Source of the DNA: Patagioenas fasciata
Taxonomy: Eukaryota; Chordata; Aves; Columbiformes; Columbidae
Reading direction: 5' to 3'
Assembly: GCF_037038585.1 (NCBI RefSeq)
Contig: NC_092525.1
Span: 1,590,969-1,654,968 of the forward strand
Length of the DNA stretch: 64,000 bases
Positions 1-10,079 of this stretch are shown here, piece by piece. Numbering within the stretch: position 1 is the first letter of the stretch; each line of letters begins with the position of its first letter. The notes under the pieces were generated by a model. The model was not told the origin of the DNA. It saw nothing but the letters and a program-made list of their open reading frames with translations, and did not search any database. The translations under genes were made by a program, and so were the position numbers.

Positions 1-2290
1 GATTGAAGGTGACAGATAAGAGCAGGGCACTCTTTTAATCCCTAAGACAGGACCCTGGGAAAACTTCACAGGAATCAGTTCTTCACTACATTGCTGCTCC
101 TTGCATTCACAGGCCAGCAGAAAAGCACGGGCCGAGGTGAGAACCGCCCGCAGAAGGGGCTGCCAGACACTGTTCTGGCTGATGCTCTGCCAGGACGTGC
201 TTCGTTTTCTGTCCGGTGCTGTGCGGGGGGAACACGGAACATCTGCACGAAAAACCTGCGCTTGGCTCGTGCAGCATCTGTGTCACGGGAACCGAGAGCC
301 ACGTCTCATCGCTGACCTCGCGTGTTCACACAGCTGACTCAGTGATCGATACAGGTTTATCTGCATTACAAGCACAGCCGAGCCAGGTCAAGAGTGCTTC
401 TTAAGAACCATTTTCAAAATGATCTTTCTAGACAATAAAGACTGATTTATCTTAATTTGTCTTACCTAAAAGCTAAGAAAGTATTTAATTTCTAGTAAGA
501 AAGATGCCTAATTTTCTTTTGGCTATTAAAAATTGTATTAACCTCCAAAAATAAGAGAGTAAATGTCTGTTAACACTTTTTCCTTTTATGCTGATGTGAA
601 GAAAATTCCTCTCTCATCCTGGTACTGTCAAACAGGATGAACATTTACAGAGAATGAGAGTGGGGAGTGACGAAAAAGTCAACAGCTTTTGCAGTCAGTT
701 TATATAAATTAAGATAAACGTGATATTGAAGCAAACCCAAATGTTTCTAACGTTCTCCTATAGAATCTCCTGCTGCTGTACAATAAGATATACTCTCAGA
801 CTATGACAACATTAGTCCGTGTCTTTGTAAGGCGCAGTCTTTTTCCTACCATATCATGCATAGGTGCCACACTTTTATATAGCCAGGTAACTGCTCATCT
901 AAGGTGCATTTTGAAACATACCTTATCCTGCTTTGGAACCTGTGCCGAAATGGAAAGTAGTTGCTCTGTATCCAGGAATTTTGAGATAACTGTAAAACAA
1001 AAGTAAACAGATCAGAAATTGAATGGAAATCATAACAAAATCTATTTTTTTTTTTTTATGAACACAATTATTTAGTGAAACTTTTGTTAATCTTTTTCTT
1101 CCATTCTATCTTCACAAATTATTTACCAGGGAAAAAACAGGTTAAAAATTGCTGCTATCTAAATTATGTTGTCATAACTACACAGACTGTACCGAAGCAT
1201 GTAGCAATTATTTTACAGGTGGACATATATCAATTTGGTAATATTCTTTTAGTGTGATTGAATCACACGTCTCTTGTGATAAAGATCAAGATGACACGAT
1301 CCAGCTCCAGGTGCACTGACTCATACTCTGCTGTTGTGTTCTGTTTAGTTTGTCTGGACCACTATGAAGCAACAGGAAAAAACACCCATACACAACAACA
1401 GAACATCAGTGATGCCTTTATTTGTTTTTAATGTATACATTATGTACACCCGAATACTTCCAACTAGTCACAGAGGTAGAGACAAACTCACATTCTTTGA
1501 AAAAGGTATTGGCTGACTTCTACCCATTTAATCTGAGAAATTCGCTTTTCTTAGCAAAATCCTTGAGAAAAACATCACTATCATAATAAAGATTATTTCC
1601 ACTACGTGTCACCTGGCCAATAATTACAATTCAAACATATTGAGTCACGTTGCATACTTTCACAGATTAGAAAGAAAGTGTTTTAACATAAATTGAATAT
1701 GATGCATTAAAAATAAACTACTACTTAGTTGAATACACTCAGAAAACCAAAGACGGTAAATGTCAAATGAGGGTTCCAGGTAAGAGTACCCTACAGATTT
1801 GAAGCGCGCTTTGGGGACACCCAGCGCCTCCTGTTCACTGTACATTATGTGAACTGCAGCAGCTGAGACCCTGGGATGTGTGACCTGCAAAAACCATGAA
1901 CATTAAAGTAACGTTTATAAATCACAAACATGTTATTTGGCTTCCTTATGGACTGAAAGTGACAGGAGTGAAGCATCTAAACGTGATCTGTCCCACATTC
2001 ATTCTTCACCAGCCTGCAGCGGTTCTAGCAGGAGCTTCACACGTTTTCCCCCATTTAAGAGTTTAGATGCCAAAATATCCCAATAAGAACCATAATGCTT
2101 GTTTACATCTAGAATTGTCTTAAATATACGTCCTCCTATGCATGTTACAGAACACTGTAACCCTGCTTTGTATATTAACATGTAATACATGCCACTAAAA
2201 CCGCATCAATTAACTGACTAGACAAAGTTTTCCTCTGGAATTTAACACGTGCATTAAAACTCCTCCAAACCGAAGCCCAGCTCTACTAGG
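1..2290. other. AT-rich non-coding stretch
   Basis: No convincing coding region, RNA gene or mobile element is visible here. Open frames are 60-78 codons and resemble nothing I know. There is a poly-T run near 1043-1058. The identical copy is at 34419-36708. Confidence 0.6.
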
Positions 2291-2354
2291 CCGTCCCACA
2301 AGCGCAGGGCTTGAGCTCTGGTTTGAGCCCGATGCCGCACTCCCCGCGCCGGGC

Positions 2355-2390
2355 TGCAGTACCGCGCTGTGGCCACCGGGCGGCAGCACC
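2355..2390 (+). promoter_or_regulatory. CTCF-like site A, upstream motif plus core
   Basis: TGCAGTACC (2355-2363) is followed 17 bases from its start by the core GCCACCGGGCGGCAGCACC (2372-2390). This matches the known two-part CTCF recognition sequence, an upstream TGCAGT-type box followed by a CCACnAGGGGGCAG-type core. Orientation and internal spacing equal those of sites B and C. Binding is inferred from motif only. Confidence 0.7.
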
Positions 2391-2436
2391 AGCGACACCC
2401 GGCGGGCGGTGCACCGCGGGAGCACCGGGGCGCCAC

Positions 2437-2448
2437 CGCGCATGCGCG
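2437..2448. promoter_or_regulatory. NRF1-type palindrome
   Basis: CGCGCATGCGCG is a perfect 12-base palindrome that contains the NRF1 consensus (YGCGCAYGCGCR). It lies inside CpG-rich element 1, about 50 bases downstream of CTCF-like site A. NRF1 sites are typical of CpG-island promoters. The copy is at 36855-36866. Confidence 0.6.
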
Positions 2449-2636
2449 GAACCGGGGCTGAACGTCCGCGTGCGTGCGGGGGTGACCTGCACCGGGGTGA
2501 CCACCCGGGATCACCCACAGCAAACGAGTCACCCGGGACAACGCGGAACAGAGAATCCGCTCTAGAGAACCACCCCACCCAGAGAACCCTCCTCGGCGGA
2601 ACCTCCCGGCGGCCCGTTCGAGCTCTCTAGTGCCCT

Positions 2637-2813
2637 ATTTGCGTAGCCACGCCTCTGATTTGCATTTCTCCGCCCCATCCTCGCCCCGCCTGCCGTTCCC
2701 ATGCGCCCCGCCCCTGCTCTTATCTCTCGCAATCTGATTTGCAGGCTTCGAATCTCAATTTGCATTCTCCCCGCCTACTCACCTCCCTGCCCAAGCCCCG
2801 AGGAGATTTGCAT
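2637..2813 (+). promoter_or_regulatory. Octamer (POU/Oct) motif cluster
   Basis: Five ATTTGCAT-type octamers face the same way: ATTTGCGT at 2637, ATTTGCAT at 2658, ATTTGCAG at 2737, ATTTGCAT at 2758 and ATTTGCAT at 2806. The first two and the third and fourth are each exactly 21 bases apart, two helical turns, and the pairs repeat about 100 bases apart with GC boxes between them. Octamers bind POU factors (Oct1/2, Oct4 class). A pyrimidine-rich TTCTAT stretch follows to about 2925. The copy is at 37055-37231. Confidence 0.65.
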
Positions 2814-2829
2814 ATCCGGCACGACGCTC

Positions 2830-5595
2830 TGCTCTGTTCTGTTTCTATTCGACCCCATCTATTTCTATTATTTCTACTTCTATTAATTCTCGTTCTATTT
2901 CTTTTCCTGTTTTCTGTTTCTTTCCCTGCGAAGTACAAACCACACCTGATCTCACAGATGTCCAGTGTAACCTGTAGCTGCTTTTGGTAAATATGAGCAG
3001 AACTTTACAGCACACGGTTTTCCCAGCAACATGAAGCAGAGAGCGTATTCAAAAAAAAAAAAAAAACAAACCACAAACACAAAGACGACACACAGCCTTG
3101 TAAGTCGGGTGATTAATTCTATTCAGTACGCTTTTACTTAAGTTAGATTACAAGAAAACTAAATGGGGCTCGCCCAGTGCCCTGTGAGTAGTAAAAACCA
3201 TCACCACACAGTCAGTCATTCAGCAGAGAGCTCGCAGCAGCTCCCCGGCTGCCGCAGTTATGGAACGAAGCGTCTGGCTCGCACACAGAGCCCCCCAGCC
3301 CCTGCTCCCACCGCTGACCAGGTGCGGGTGCCGTTCTGCTCCCTGGGGGCAGCTCAGGCCTTTCCCTCAAGTGCACCCGCCAGAGACATTTCCGGGTAAG
3401 GATGAGTTTTTTAATCCTTTCTATAAACAGAATTTCTTTGCATTTTAAAAACCTTGTACATCACTGACATTGACTCCTATGTCTCTTTTTACACATACGT
3501 ATGTATTTAGGGAATATATTTGATTCATATATATCATCTATTTCCACTGTAATGTATATCTACTTAGACATCTACACACTTGCGTATGCATTTACATGTA
3601 TATATCTGCTTAAACTTATACAGAATATCTGTTTATGCTTATATATATCACCACTTATTATCTAGAATATCCATTTATACTTACGCACCTGTTTAGCCTT
3701 CTCTTTGGACACAAATATCTTTCTAGACTTGCAGATGTTGGCATATTGTTACAATCATATTATTACATTTATGTATATTTAGACAGAGCTATCGATTCAC
3801 ACTTGGCGTGTGGCACGATGAGCAGGGACACGTGGCCAGCTGCACGGCTCAAGCACGAGGGACACCCCGACCTGCCAGGGAAAAGCGCCACTGAGAGCCA
3901 GACAGAAACAAAGTACGTCAGAGCACGCTGTCAGATATTGGGGAAACACTCATAGCATCCAGTTGCCTCTCTTTTTCAGTTTTTAGAACAAATACCCATC
4001 TGCTTAAGTACACCTAATAAATTATATGCTGCACCTACTCAACAATTACTCTTAACTATGGAAGTCAACATGTAAATTAGACCATTTTATTTGCTTTAAG
4101 TTTCATTGATAGGAAAATCAGTGAGATAGAAGACATGGGTTTACTTTAAAAAATAAATAAATATCCCCATTCCTGCAGTGCAGCATAAGGCTACGAAAAA
4201 GGAGCGTCAGACTCACGAACACTTTTGGCTGCACTGCAGCACACAGGGGAACACGTTTCTGTGACCGTGACAGCTCGACTGTCGCAACCGGGAACCCGAA
4301 GCCCAGCGGTGCCACCAACCTTTGCCAGGCCTGCTGTGCTGGGCTCTGCGGAAGGAAATGGACTTTGGTTGGTTGTTTCAAAGAAAATGAACAGTCCTGT
4401 TGTTGATGAGGCCACTGCCCACTACATCACCTGGGAAGATCCACTCGGAGGGCAGGTTCATAAAATGCAGCTTCTTGGAATGAGGAATGCTGCCGTTTTG
4501 GAAGATTTCTTACCAACTGAAGTCAGAACTACACACTGTAGGTTAAGAGAAAAAAGTCACTATTGAAACAATAACTCATCCAAATCACACATGGACTCAC
4601 CGCCACCAGTTACGAGGCTGAAAGTGCTTCTTGGGAACACCTGGCAAACACGCAGAACAAAACCGATTTGCCCAGGTGCTTGTATCTCTGTCAGCTTTTT
4701 GAGTACTATTCTAAGATATTTTAAAAACCTATTGAGTGAAAAAGAACAAAGCATTTGTCATTGAATCAGGTTGTTTCTTCTGGACATCTGAACTCTTACA
4801 AACACCTCCTTTCCTCTTTTAGTACAAAATCATTTCCATAGTATCATTCAATAGTAAGCCCACAGAAACAGAAGATTACGCTTTCAGGAAGAGAAAATAA
4901 CCAGAGGGAGGTGAGCTCTGCACAGGTGTACCGTGCTCCAGAACAGACCTTATTTTTAGTACTCCTGGTAAAATATTTCGTATTAAAAATATAGAAGGAG
5001 AGTCGGTGCATTCTTAATGTTAACTTTAAAGTCCACTCTACAAGTACCTGAGGAAAAGTGCAGACACGCGTCCTAGCCGTACCTTGTACGGGCAGACCGC
5101 TCTGGATTCCTTCTGTCTGTCTGGTACTTCTGTAGCAGAAGACGGGGCAACCGCGGTGAAACGGTGGCAGCAGACATCCAGCTGAAAGAGGAAAAGCCCT
5201 TCAGAACAAAGCTGGAGAGGAACCTGACACTTCCTTTTTTCTTGTGAAGGCTACAGTTGAGTGGAGAAAAAAGTATTTTGCACCATCTTCAGTACAGCTG
5301 TTGATACGGCCACTGGAGCGTTTGCGTTTTTTGGATAACCAGGCCATTTTTGACTCATTGGCAGTCTGAGTTCCCTAGAACACATTTTCCCAGATACACA
5401 CAGAACACAGACACAGATATCACCCAAGTATAGCCAAGATTTCCTTCCTCGCCCTGGATGCTGTCATTGAAGAGCCCAGCAGCCCATCCGTCCTCGTGAA
5501 CCGCCCCACTGGAAAAAAACAAAAATTATCTTTTCCAGGCTGTTTCTTCAAAGGGTAAAGATATTTTAAATTGCAGTTATCTTTTCCAACAAAGT
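2830..5595. other. Mostly AT-rich non-coding stretch
   Basis: This holds a TTCTAT-type pyrimidine tract (2840-2925), a poly-A run near 3050-3066 and a degenerate AT-rich repeat at about 3480-3790 built on TATATCTGCTTA-like words. A 113-codon plus frame at 4225-4566 is the best open frame, but I recognise no family and see no supporting signals. The identical copy is at 37248-40013. Confidence 0.55.
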
Positions 5596-5599
5596 GATT

Positions 5600-6480
5600 T
5601 TGTGATTCCTTTGAAAAGGAGGGTAAGCTTGCCAGAGAAAGATAGGGACAGGGAGCAAGACAAGGTGACACAGAGAGAGGGGCAAAAGGGCCAGGGAGCA
5701 GGGCAAAGGGAAGAAGAGGCCAAAATGAGAGACAAGGAGCAGGAGACAGAGACGGTGGGAAAAATCCTAGAATGGGCAGTGGGAGAGACAGACAAAGGAG
5801 AAGTGGGCGCCGGGCTGCGGGACAGAGACAGGAAGGAGGAAACGCAGTGACAGGGAGCAGGGCAGAGCGACAGAGAAACAAAAACAAAGAGGGAAGAAGA
5901 CAGAGAAACCAGGAGTAAGACAAGAAGAAGGGCAGAGAAACAGGAACCGGGGTGGGTAGGGAGCAGGACCAAGAGATGGGGCGAGGATGGAGATGGAGGA
6001 AGAAACCTGGGATGGCCAACAGGACAGGGAAGAATATGACTGTGGGTAGGGAGCAGGACACAGGGATACAGCGAGAAACAATGGGACAGGGAGCAGCATT
6101 AAAGGTCAGAAAGAATAAGAGATGAACAGGAAGGAGGAATGGAACGCTGAGATGCTGAACAAGAAACGCCAGCAACAGTGAGCAAGACAAACGAATAGAG
6201 AGAGAAGGGCAAGGCAGGAAGAAGAGAGATAGGAAGGTGGGAGATAAGAGCTGCACGTACAGGTACTGAGAAGAAAAGAACAGCAGGGAACAGGCCAGAG
6301 AAACTGTGGGGAAAAAAAGAGACTGATGCAGATCAAGACAAAGATATGGAAAAGGGAAAAACAGCTATAGAAGATGGAGCAGGACACAAAAATAGAGAGA
6401 AAAGGAGAGGTATAGGGAAGCAAAATTTTAAAATAATAATAATAAACCAAAACCACCACCAAGGAGGGGCAGGGAGGCAC
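5600..6480 (+). repeat. Polypurine (GA-rich) degenerate tandem tract
   Basis: For about 880 bases the plus strand is overwhelmingly A and G, with recurring words such as GACAGGGAGCAGG and AGAGACAGA in degenerate tandem form. The complementary strand gives an artefactual 278-codon frame (5420-6256) made almost only of Leu, Pro, Ser, Phe and Cys, which is what pure pyrimidine triplets encode. Such strand asymmetry can adopt triplex structures or form R-loops, but that is inference. The tract ends directly against CpG island 2. Confidence 0.8.
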
Positions 6481-7450
6481 CAGGACACACAAGCCGGGGA
6501 CGAGGCCCCGAGGGCCAGGGACTCACAGCGGCTCTCGCTTTCGGTGGCTGCCAGGAGGCTTCTAACAGCTCAGACGCTCCCGTCTCCTTCTCTCCTCCCT
6601 TCCTCTCCGGTAACTCGGGGCGCTCGGCCGTCCTCAGCCTAGGAGAACACGGTGGGGTGTCAGGGCTCCTACGAGACGAGGCTTCGGGGACATGGAGCCT
6701 CGCTGGCTCGCTCGCCAGGCAGCCGTCCCGCTCCAGGATACGCGCACGGACCCTGCCGCGCACGTTGGCCCCCGGCCCGCCGCACGCCGCGCAGAGGGAG
6801 CCTTCGCCACCCGGAGAGAGGGGCTCGCTCTCTCGCCCGCTGCAGGAAGCGGACATTGGGCCGACGGCCCCGCATTTCTTCCTCTTTACCTCTCCCCAAC
6901 CTCTCTGGCTCCAGCAGCAGCAGCCCCCGTCCACGCACGGGACGTGCTCCCCTGTCCCTTCTCCCGCCACGCTGCCAGACGAGCCTCGCCAGCCCGAGGC
7001 GGGCGCAGCCAACGGCATCCCCTGGGCTGGGAGTGAACGGCCACATCCTCAGCGCGGCCTCTGGGAGAGGGAGAGAAGAAGCAGCGGCCGTTAGCACCGT
7101 AGCTCACCCCTGCCCCAGCCTGCTCCTTCCGCAGGGGCCACCGGAGAGGTGCCGAGGGCCGGCTTGCTGCCTTCACAACGGGGCTTGGGAGCGGCCCAGG
7201 AACACGGGACGGGTTCGCAGGAGCTGCCGGAGCTGGGGGCGGCTGCACGGGGCGAGCGGGGCCGCGGGAGGAGGCTCGGCGGGAGCTCTGGCGAGCTGGG
7301 GACGCACCCGGCGTCTGCCCCCGGCCGGCTGTCGCCTCCTGCTCCTCTGCCGCACGCTGGGGACGGAGGACGGCGCCGCGTCTCCCACCTGGGCGCTGCT
7401 CCCCAGGTTCCATTCCCCGCCTGGGCTGGGGGGTCTGCTGAGCATCGGGC
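6480..7450. promoter_or_regulatory. CpG island 2
   Basis: This is a dense CpG block of nearly 1 kb immediately after the polypurine tract, with sharp edges on both sides. Long overlapping frames occur on both strands (for example plus 6652-7491 and minus 6886-7413). All are Arg/Pro/Gly/Ala/Ser-rich, mutually overlapping and without recognisable domains, so I read them as composition effects. A promoter or unmethylated island is plausible. No TATA box or gene start could be fixed. The copy is at 40898-41868. Confidence 0.6.
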
Positions 7451-8430
7451 GTTCACAGCTCCCCCTCAGAAACACAGAAATTCCAAATTAGAGTTCAGCC
7501 TCTGAAAAAAGTAGAGCAGGAGAAAGCAGAGGAATTAGTCAGAAGAAGGGACAGGAGAGCAGCTGAGCTAACGGAGGATTCGAGGGAAACGGGCCACCTC
7601 AAAACACAAGGCATCCTCAAAAAACCAGAGCAACTGCAGCAACGCCAGACAGCATTAAGACAAACTGACACCGTTTAGGACACGCTCAGCATAAAAGCAA
7701 ACACATCCACCGGTGCAGGAAAGCATCTCGCCCCTTCCCCACAGCACCGCCACAGGACACAGCCCTGTGAGGCCACGGGATGGGCTCGTACTGAAACGGA
7801 GAAATAAGTTTGACAGCAGAGTCAATTACACCGTTAAGCAGGCAATGTTTCTTTCATCTGCACTGGGGAGCTCTGGGGGTCGTCCTCTGTAAGTGCTCCC
7901 ACGACTGGATACTCTTGCATTGCTTATAGTCACACAGCTGCTACATATTAATTACAATTGTTTTAAATTTTGAACATACAATATATCTAGCCTAAGAAAT
8001 AATTGATGAAGTTACTTATAAATGTTTAGTTTCTCACTCACAACACATCTATTAGTTAAATATAAACTAAGCTCTCAGCTTCTAAACAATGTGTTATTAA
8101 ATCTTCTGTCTCCCTCTTGTCGTGCAGAAGGATCTAAAACGTGAAAAACATCCCCTCATCGTGCAGGCGGTCAGAAAGCATTTACCCCACGTGAACCGGT
8201 TAATGAAGGGTACATCTTCTATAACTTCATCGCAATATACATTAACTTGGTAGCTTCTCTTGAATTCCCCCCTTTTCAATATACTTGCAAACTCTTTGGC
8301 AGTATAAATCTACGAAATATTATCATCTCGCGTTGTGGTACAGCACAATTATTTGTTACCCACTAGCAGTACCAAACAGAACACTGTAGCGTAATGTAAG
8401 TAAAAACGACTAGCATCAAAATCAGAGTCC
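7450..8430. other. Spacer between CpG islands
   Basis: This begins purine-rich and then becomes AT-rich. I see no gene, RNA or mobile element in it. The copy is at 41868-42848. Confidence 0.5.
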
Positions 8431-8543
8431 TAAGATCAATGCTGACAGAACTGCGAAGCCGCAGCTCCTGCCGGTTCTGGCGTTGGTTTCTGGCACTTCT
8501 GACCGCTTCGGGTCAAACGGCGCCTCTTCCCCCGGCCGTGGGC

Positions 8544-8579
8544 TGCAGTACCCGAGTTTCGCCACAGGGCGGCAGCACT
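8544..8579 (+). promoter_or_regulatory. CTCF-like site B, upstream motif plus core
   Basis: TGCAGTACC at 8544-8552 is followed by the core GCCACAGGGCGGCAGCACT at 8561-8579, with the same 17-base start-to-start spacing and orientation as site A. It marks the left edge of CpG island 3. Confidence 0.7.
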
Positions 8580-9185
8580 GAGACCGCCGCGGCAGTCCCG
8601 GGCGAGCGGTCGTGCCGCGTTTCGCGGGAACCCCGCAAAATAAACCCCAGAAAACAAACGCGACAAAACAAAAAAGCACACAGAGAGCCGCGGAACGAAA
8701 GCCGCACGTACAGGACACAGAACCCGCCGGGCCTCGCCCCGAGCTCCCGGCGAAGCGGCGCCCGACCCGCCACGCCACCGAGCCTGCAACCGCGCCTTCG
8801 CTCCCACCAGCTTCGCCAGCTCGGCCGTAAGGGCAGCGGGGAAACCGAACCGAACGCCTCCTCACCGCGCCGGCCCATCCCACTCCCCCCGTTCCAACGG
8901 CACGGTCACCCTCGCCGCGGACGCAGTCACCTGCCGCCTCTTTCGCCGCTCCGTTCCCCTCGCACTCTCCCACCGTCCCGCGGCGGGAGGCTCCCGGCTG
9001 TCGCCTCCTTCCCCTCTGCCTTTCTGCCGCCTCCGGGGACCTCACGAAGGGCTGCCCTGAGCCGCCTACCTCCAGGTCCCCGGGCGCCGGTTGCAGCAAC
9101 CGCTCCGCAACCGCCCCGACCCCCGTTCCCGTTAATTCCCGGTACCCACCCCGAGACACCACGGACCCGCTCGCCAGGACCCGCG

Positions 9186-9555
9186 CTGATTGGCTGCTTT
9201 CCACCCCCCCACACTGTCCCTCTATTGGATGCTCCGCCCCTCCGGCAAAATGATAGCCTGCCTAGGCACGTCAATCACCATTTTCTCCGCCTATCAGCGC
9301 TCGCAGTTTGGGCATGCACAGTAGGGAGGCAGCAGCACCCGCTCCCTTCCGCAACACGATTGGCTGCCGAGAACCAGTCAATCACCATTCTCTCGGCCCA
9401 TCAGTACTCGCAGTTTGCTCATGCGCAGTACGGAGCCTCCGACACCCGCCCCTCCGGCAATCTGAGTGGCGGACAGAATGGCAATTGACGTGCCTTGGCA
9501 GCCTATCAGCGATCCGCCCCCCCCCCCCAGCCTTCCCGCGCCATCTGATTGGCCC
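9186..9555. promoter_or_regulatory. Repeated CCAAT/NRF1-type promoter block
   Basis: Inverted CCAAT boxes (ATTGG) occur at 9189, 9224, 9359 and 9548. An imperfect ~107-bp tandem repeat carries GTCAATCACC (9270 and 9377), a CATGC(A/G)CAGTA half-site resembling NRF1 (about 9313 and 9420) and a CCTATCAGCG-like word (9290, with a later copy at 9502). The Sp1-like string CCGCCCCTCCGGCAA is also repeated. Multiple CCAAT boxes with NRF1 sites and no TATA box are typical of bidirectional CpG-island promoters. The copy is at 43604-43973. Confidence 0.65.
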
Positions 9556-9974
9556 GCTCTGCACCCTCACCCGTCTGCTCTCCGCCCTGCCGGGACCCCC
9601 ACGCCCTTTGCCCGCGCGGCTTCCAGCAGCCGCGTTTGAAAGGAAACAACAAACCGCGCTCCTTTGCTTTATGCTGACAAGGGGGGCGGGTGGTCACCTA
9701 CCCTTAAATTCATTGTGAACAGAGAGAGCCCTAAGGAGCTCCGGCTGGCAGGTTTCTCTCCCCTGTGCCCGGGACCGAGGAGACGCCGCCGCCTCCTGCC
9801 GCCGCCTCGCCCGTTCCCCTCGCAGCGGGGCCTCCCCGGGAGAGCCGGGGGCCTCGTTTTTTCCCGGCTGCTCGTCCGACCGCTGCCCCCCCCTTTCTGA
9901 CGGGCACGACGCCGCCCGCAGTGGCAGAGTCCCCCTCTTACCCGCGGCACGGGCACCGGGCGCCGCTCCCCAGC

Positions 9975-10010
9975 TGCAGTTCCGGGCGGTGGCCACCAGA
10001 CGGCAGCACC
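9975..10010 (+). promoter_or_regulatory. CTCF-like site C, upstream motif plus core
   Basis: TGCAGTTCC at 9975-9983 precedes the core GCCACCAGACGGCAGCACC at 9992-10010. Spacing and orientation match sites A and B, and the core is the closest of the three to the usual CCACCAG form. It marks the right edge of CpG island 3. Confidence 0.72.
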
Positions 10011-10079
10011 GAGCGCGGTCACGCAGCGCCCCCCGGGCCCCGCAGCGCGGGCGCTTTTTCTTGACCCGTGGGCAGCCTG

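Larger units (their letters stand above)
2290..2725. promoter_or_regulatory. CpG-rich element 1 (putative CpG-island promoter)
   Basis: The base composition changes abruptly from AT-rich to CpG-dense sequence. It contains a CTCF-like site (2355-2390), an exact NRF1-type palindrome (2437-2448), GC boxes around 2668-2715 and the start of an octamer cluster. Overlapping open frames on both strands (for example the minus frame 2210-2578) are rich in Arg, Pro and Gly, as expected by chance in CpG islands, and I do not call them genes. Direction of transcription cannot be decided. The identical copy is at 36708-37143. Confidence 0.65.

Noticed and set aside
4225-4566. 113-codon plus frame with fairly balanced composition
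   Set aside because: It looked more protein-like than most, but I recognise no domain, promoter or splice context; chance or a relic cannot be separated from a gene without a search.
5420-6256. 278-codon minus-strand frame
   Set aside because: It is the pyrimidine complement of the polypurine tract; composition is almost only Leu, Pro, Ser, Phe and Cys, with overlapping alternative frames of the same kind.
6652-7491. 279-codon plus-strand frame in CpG island 2
   Set aside because: Several equally long frames exist on both strands here; low complexity and no family resemblance, so composition explains them.
8439-9488. 349-codon plus-strand frame
   Set aside because: It runs through CpG island 3 and its CCAAT repeats, is Arg/Pro/Ser-rich, overlaps a 260-codon minus frame, and shows no domain.
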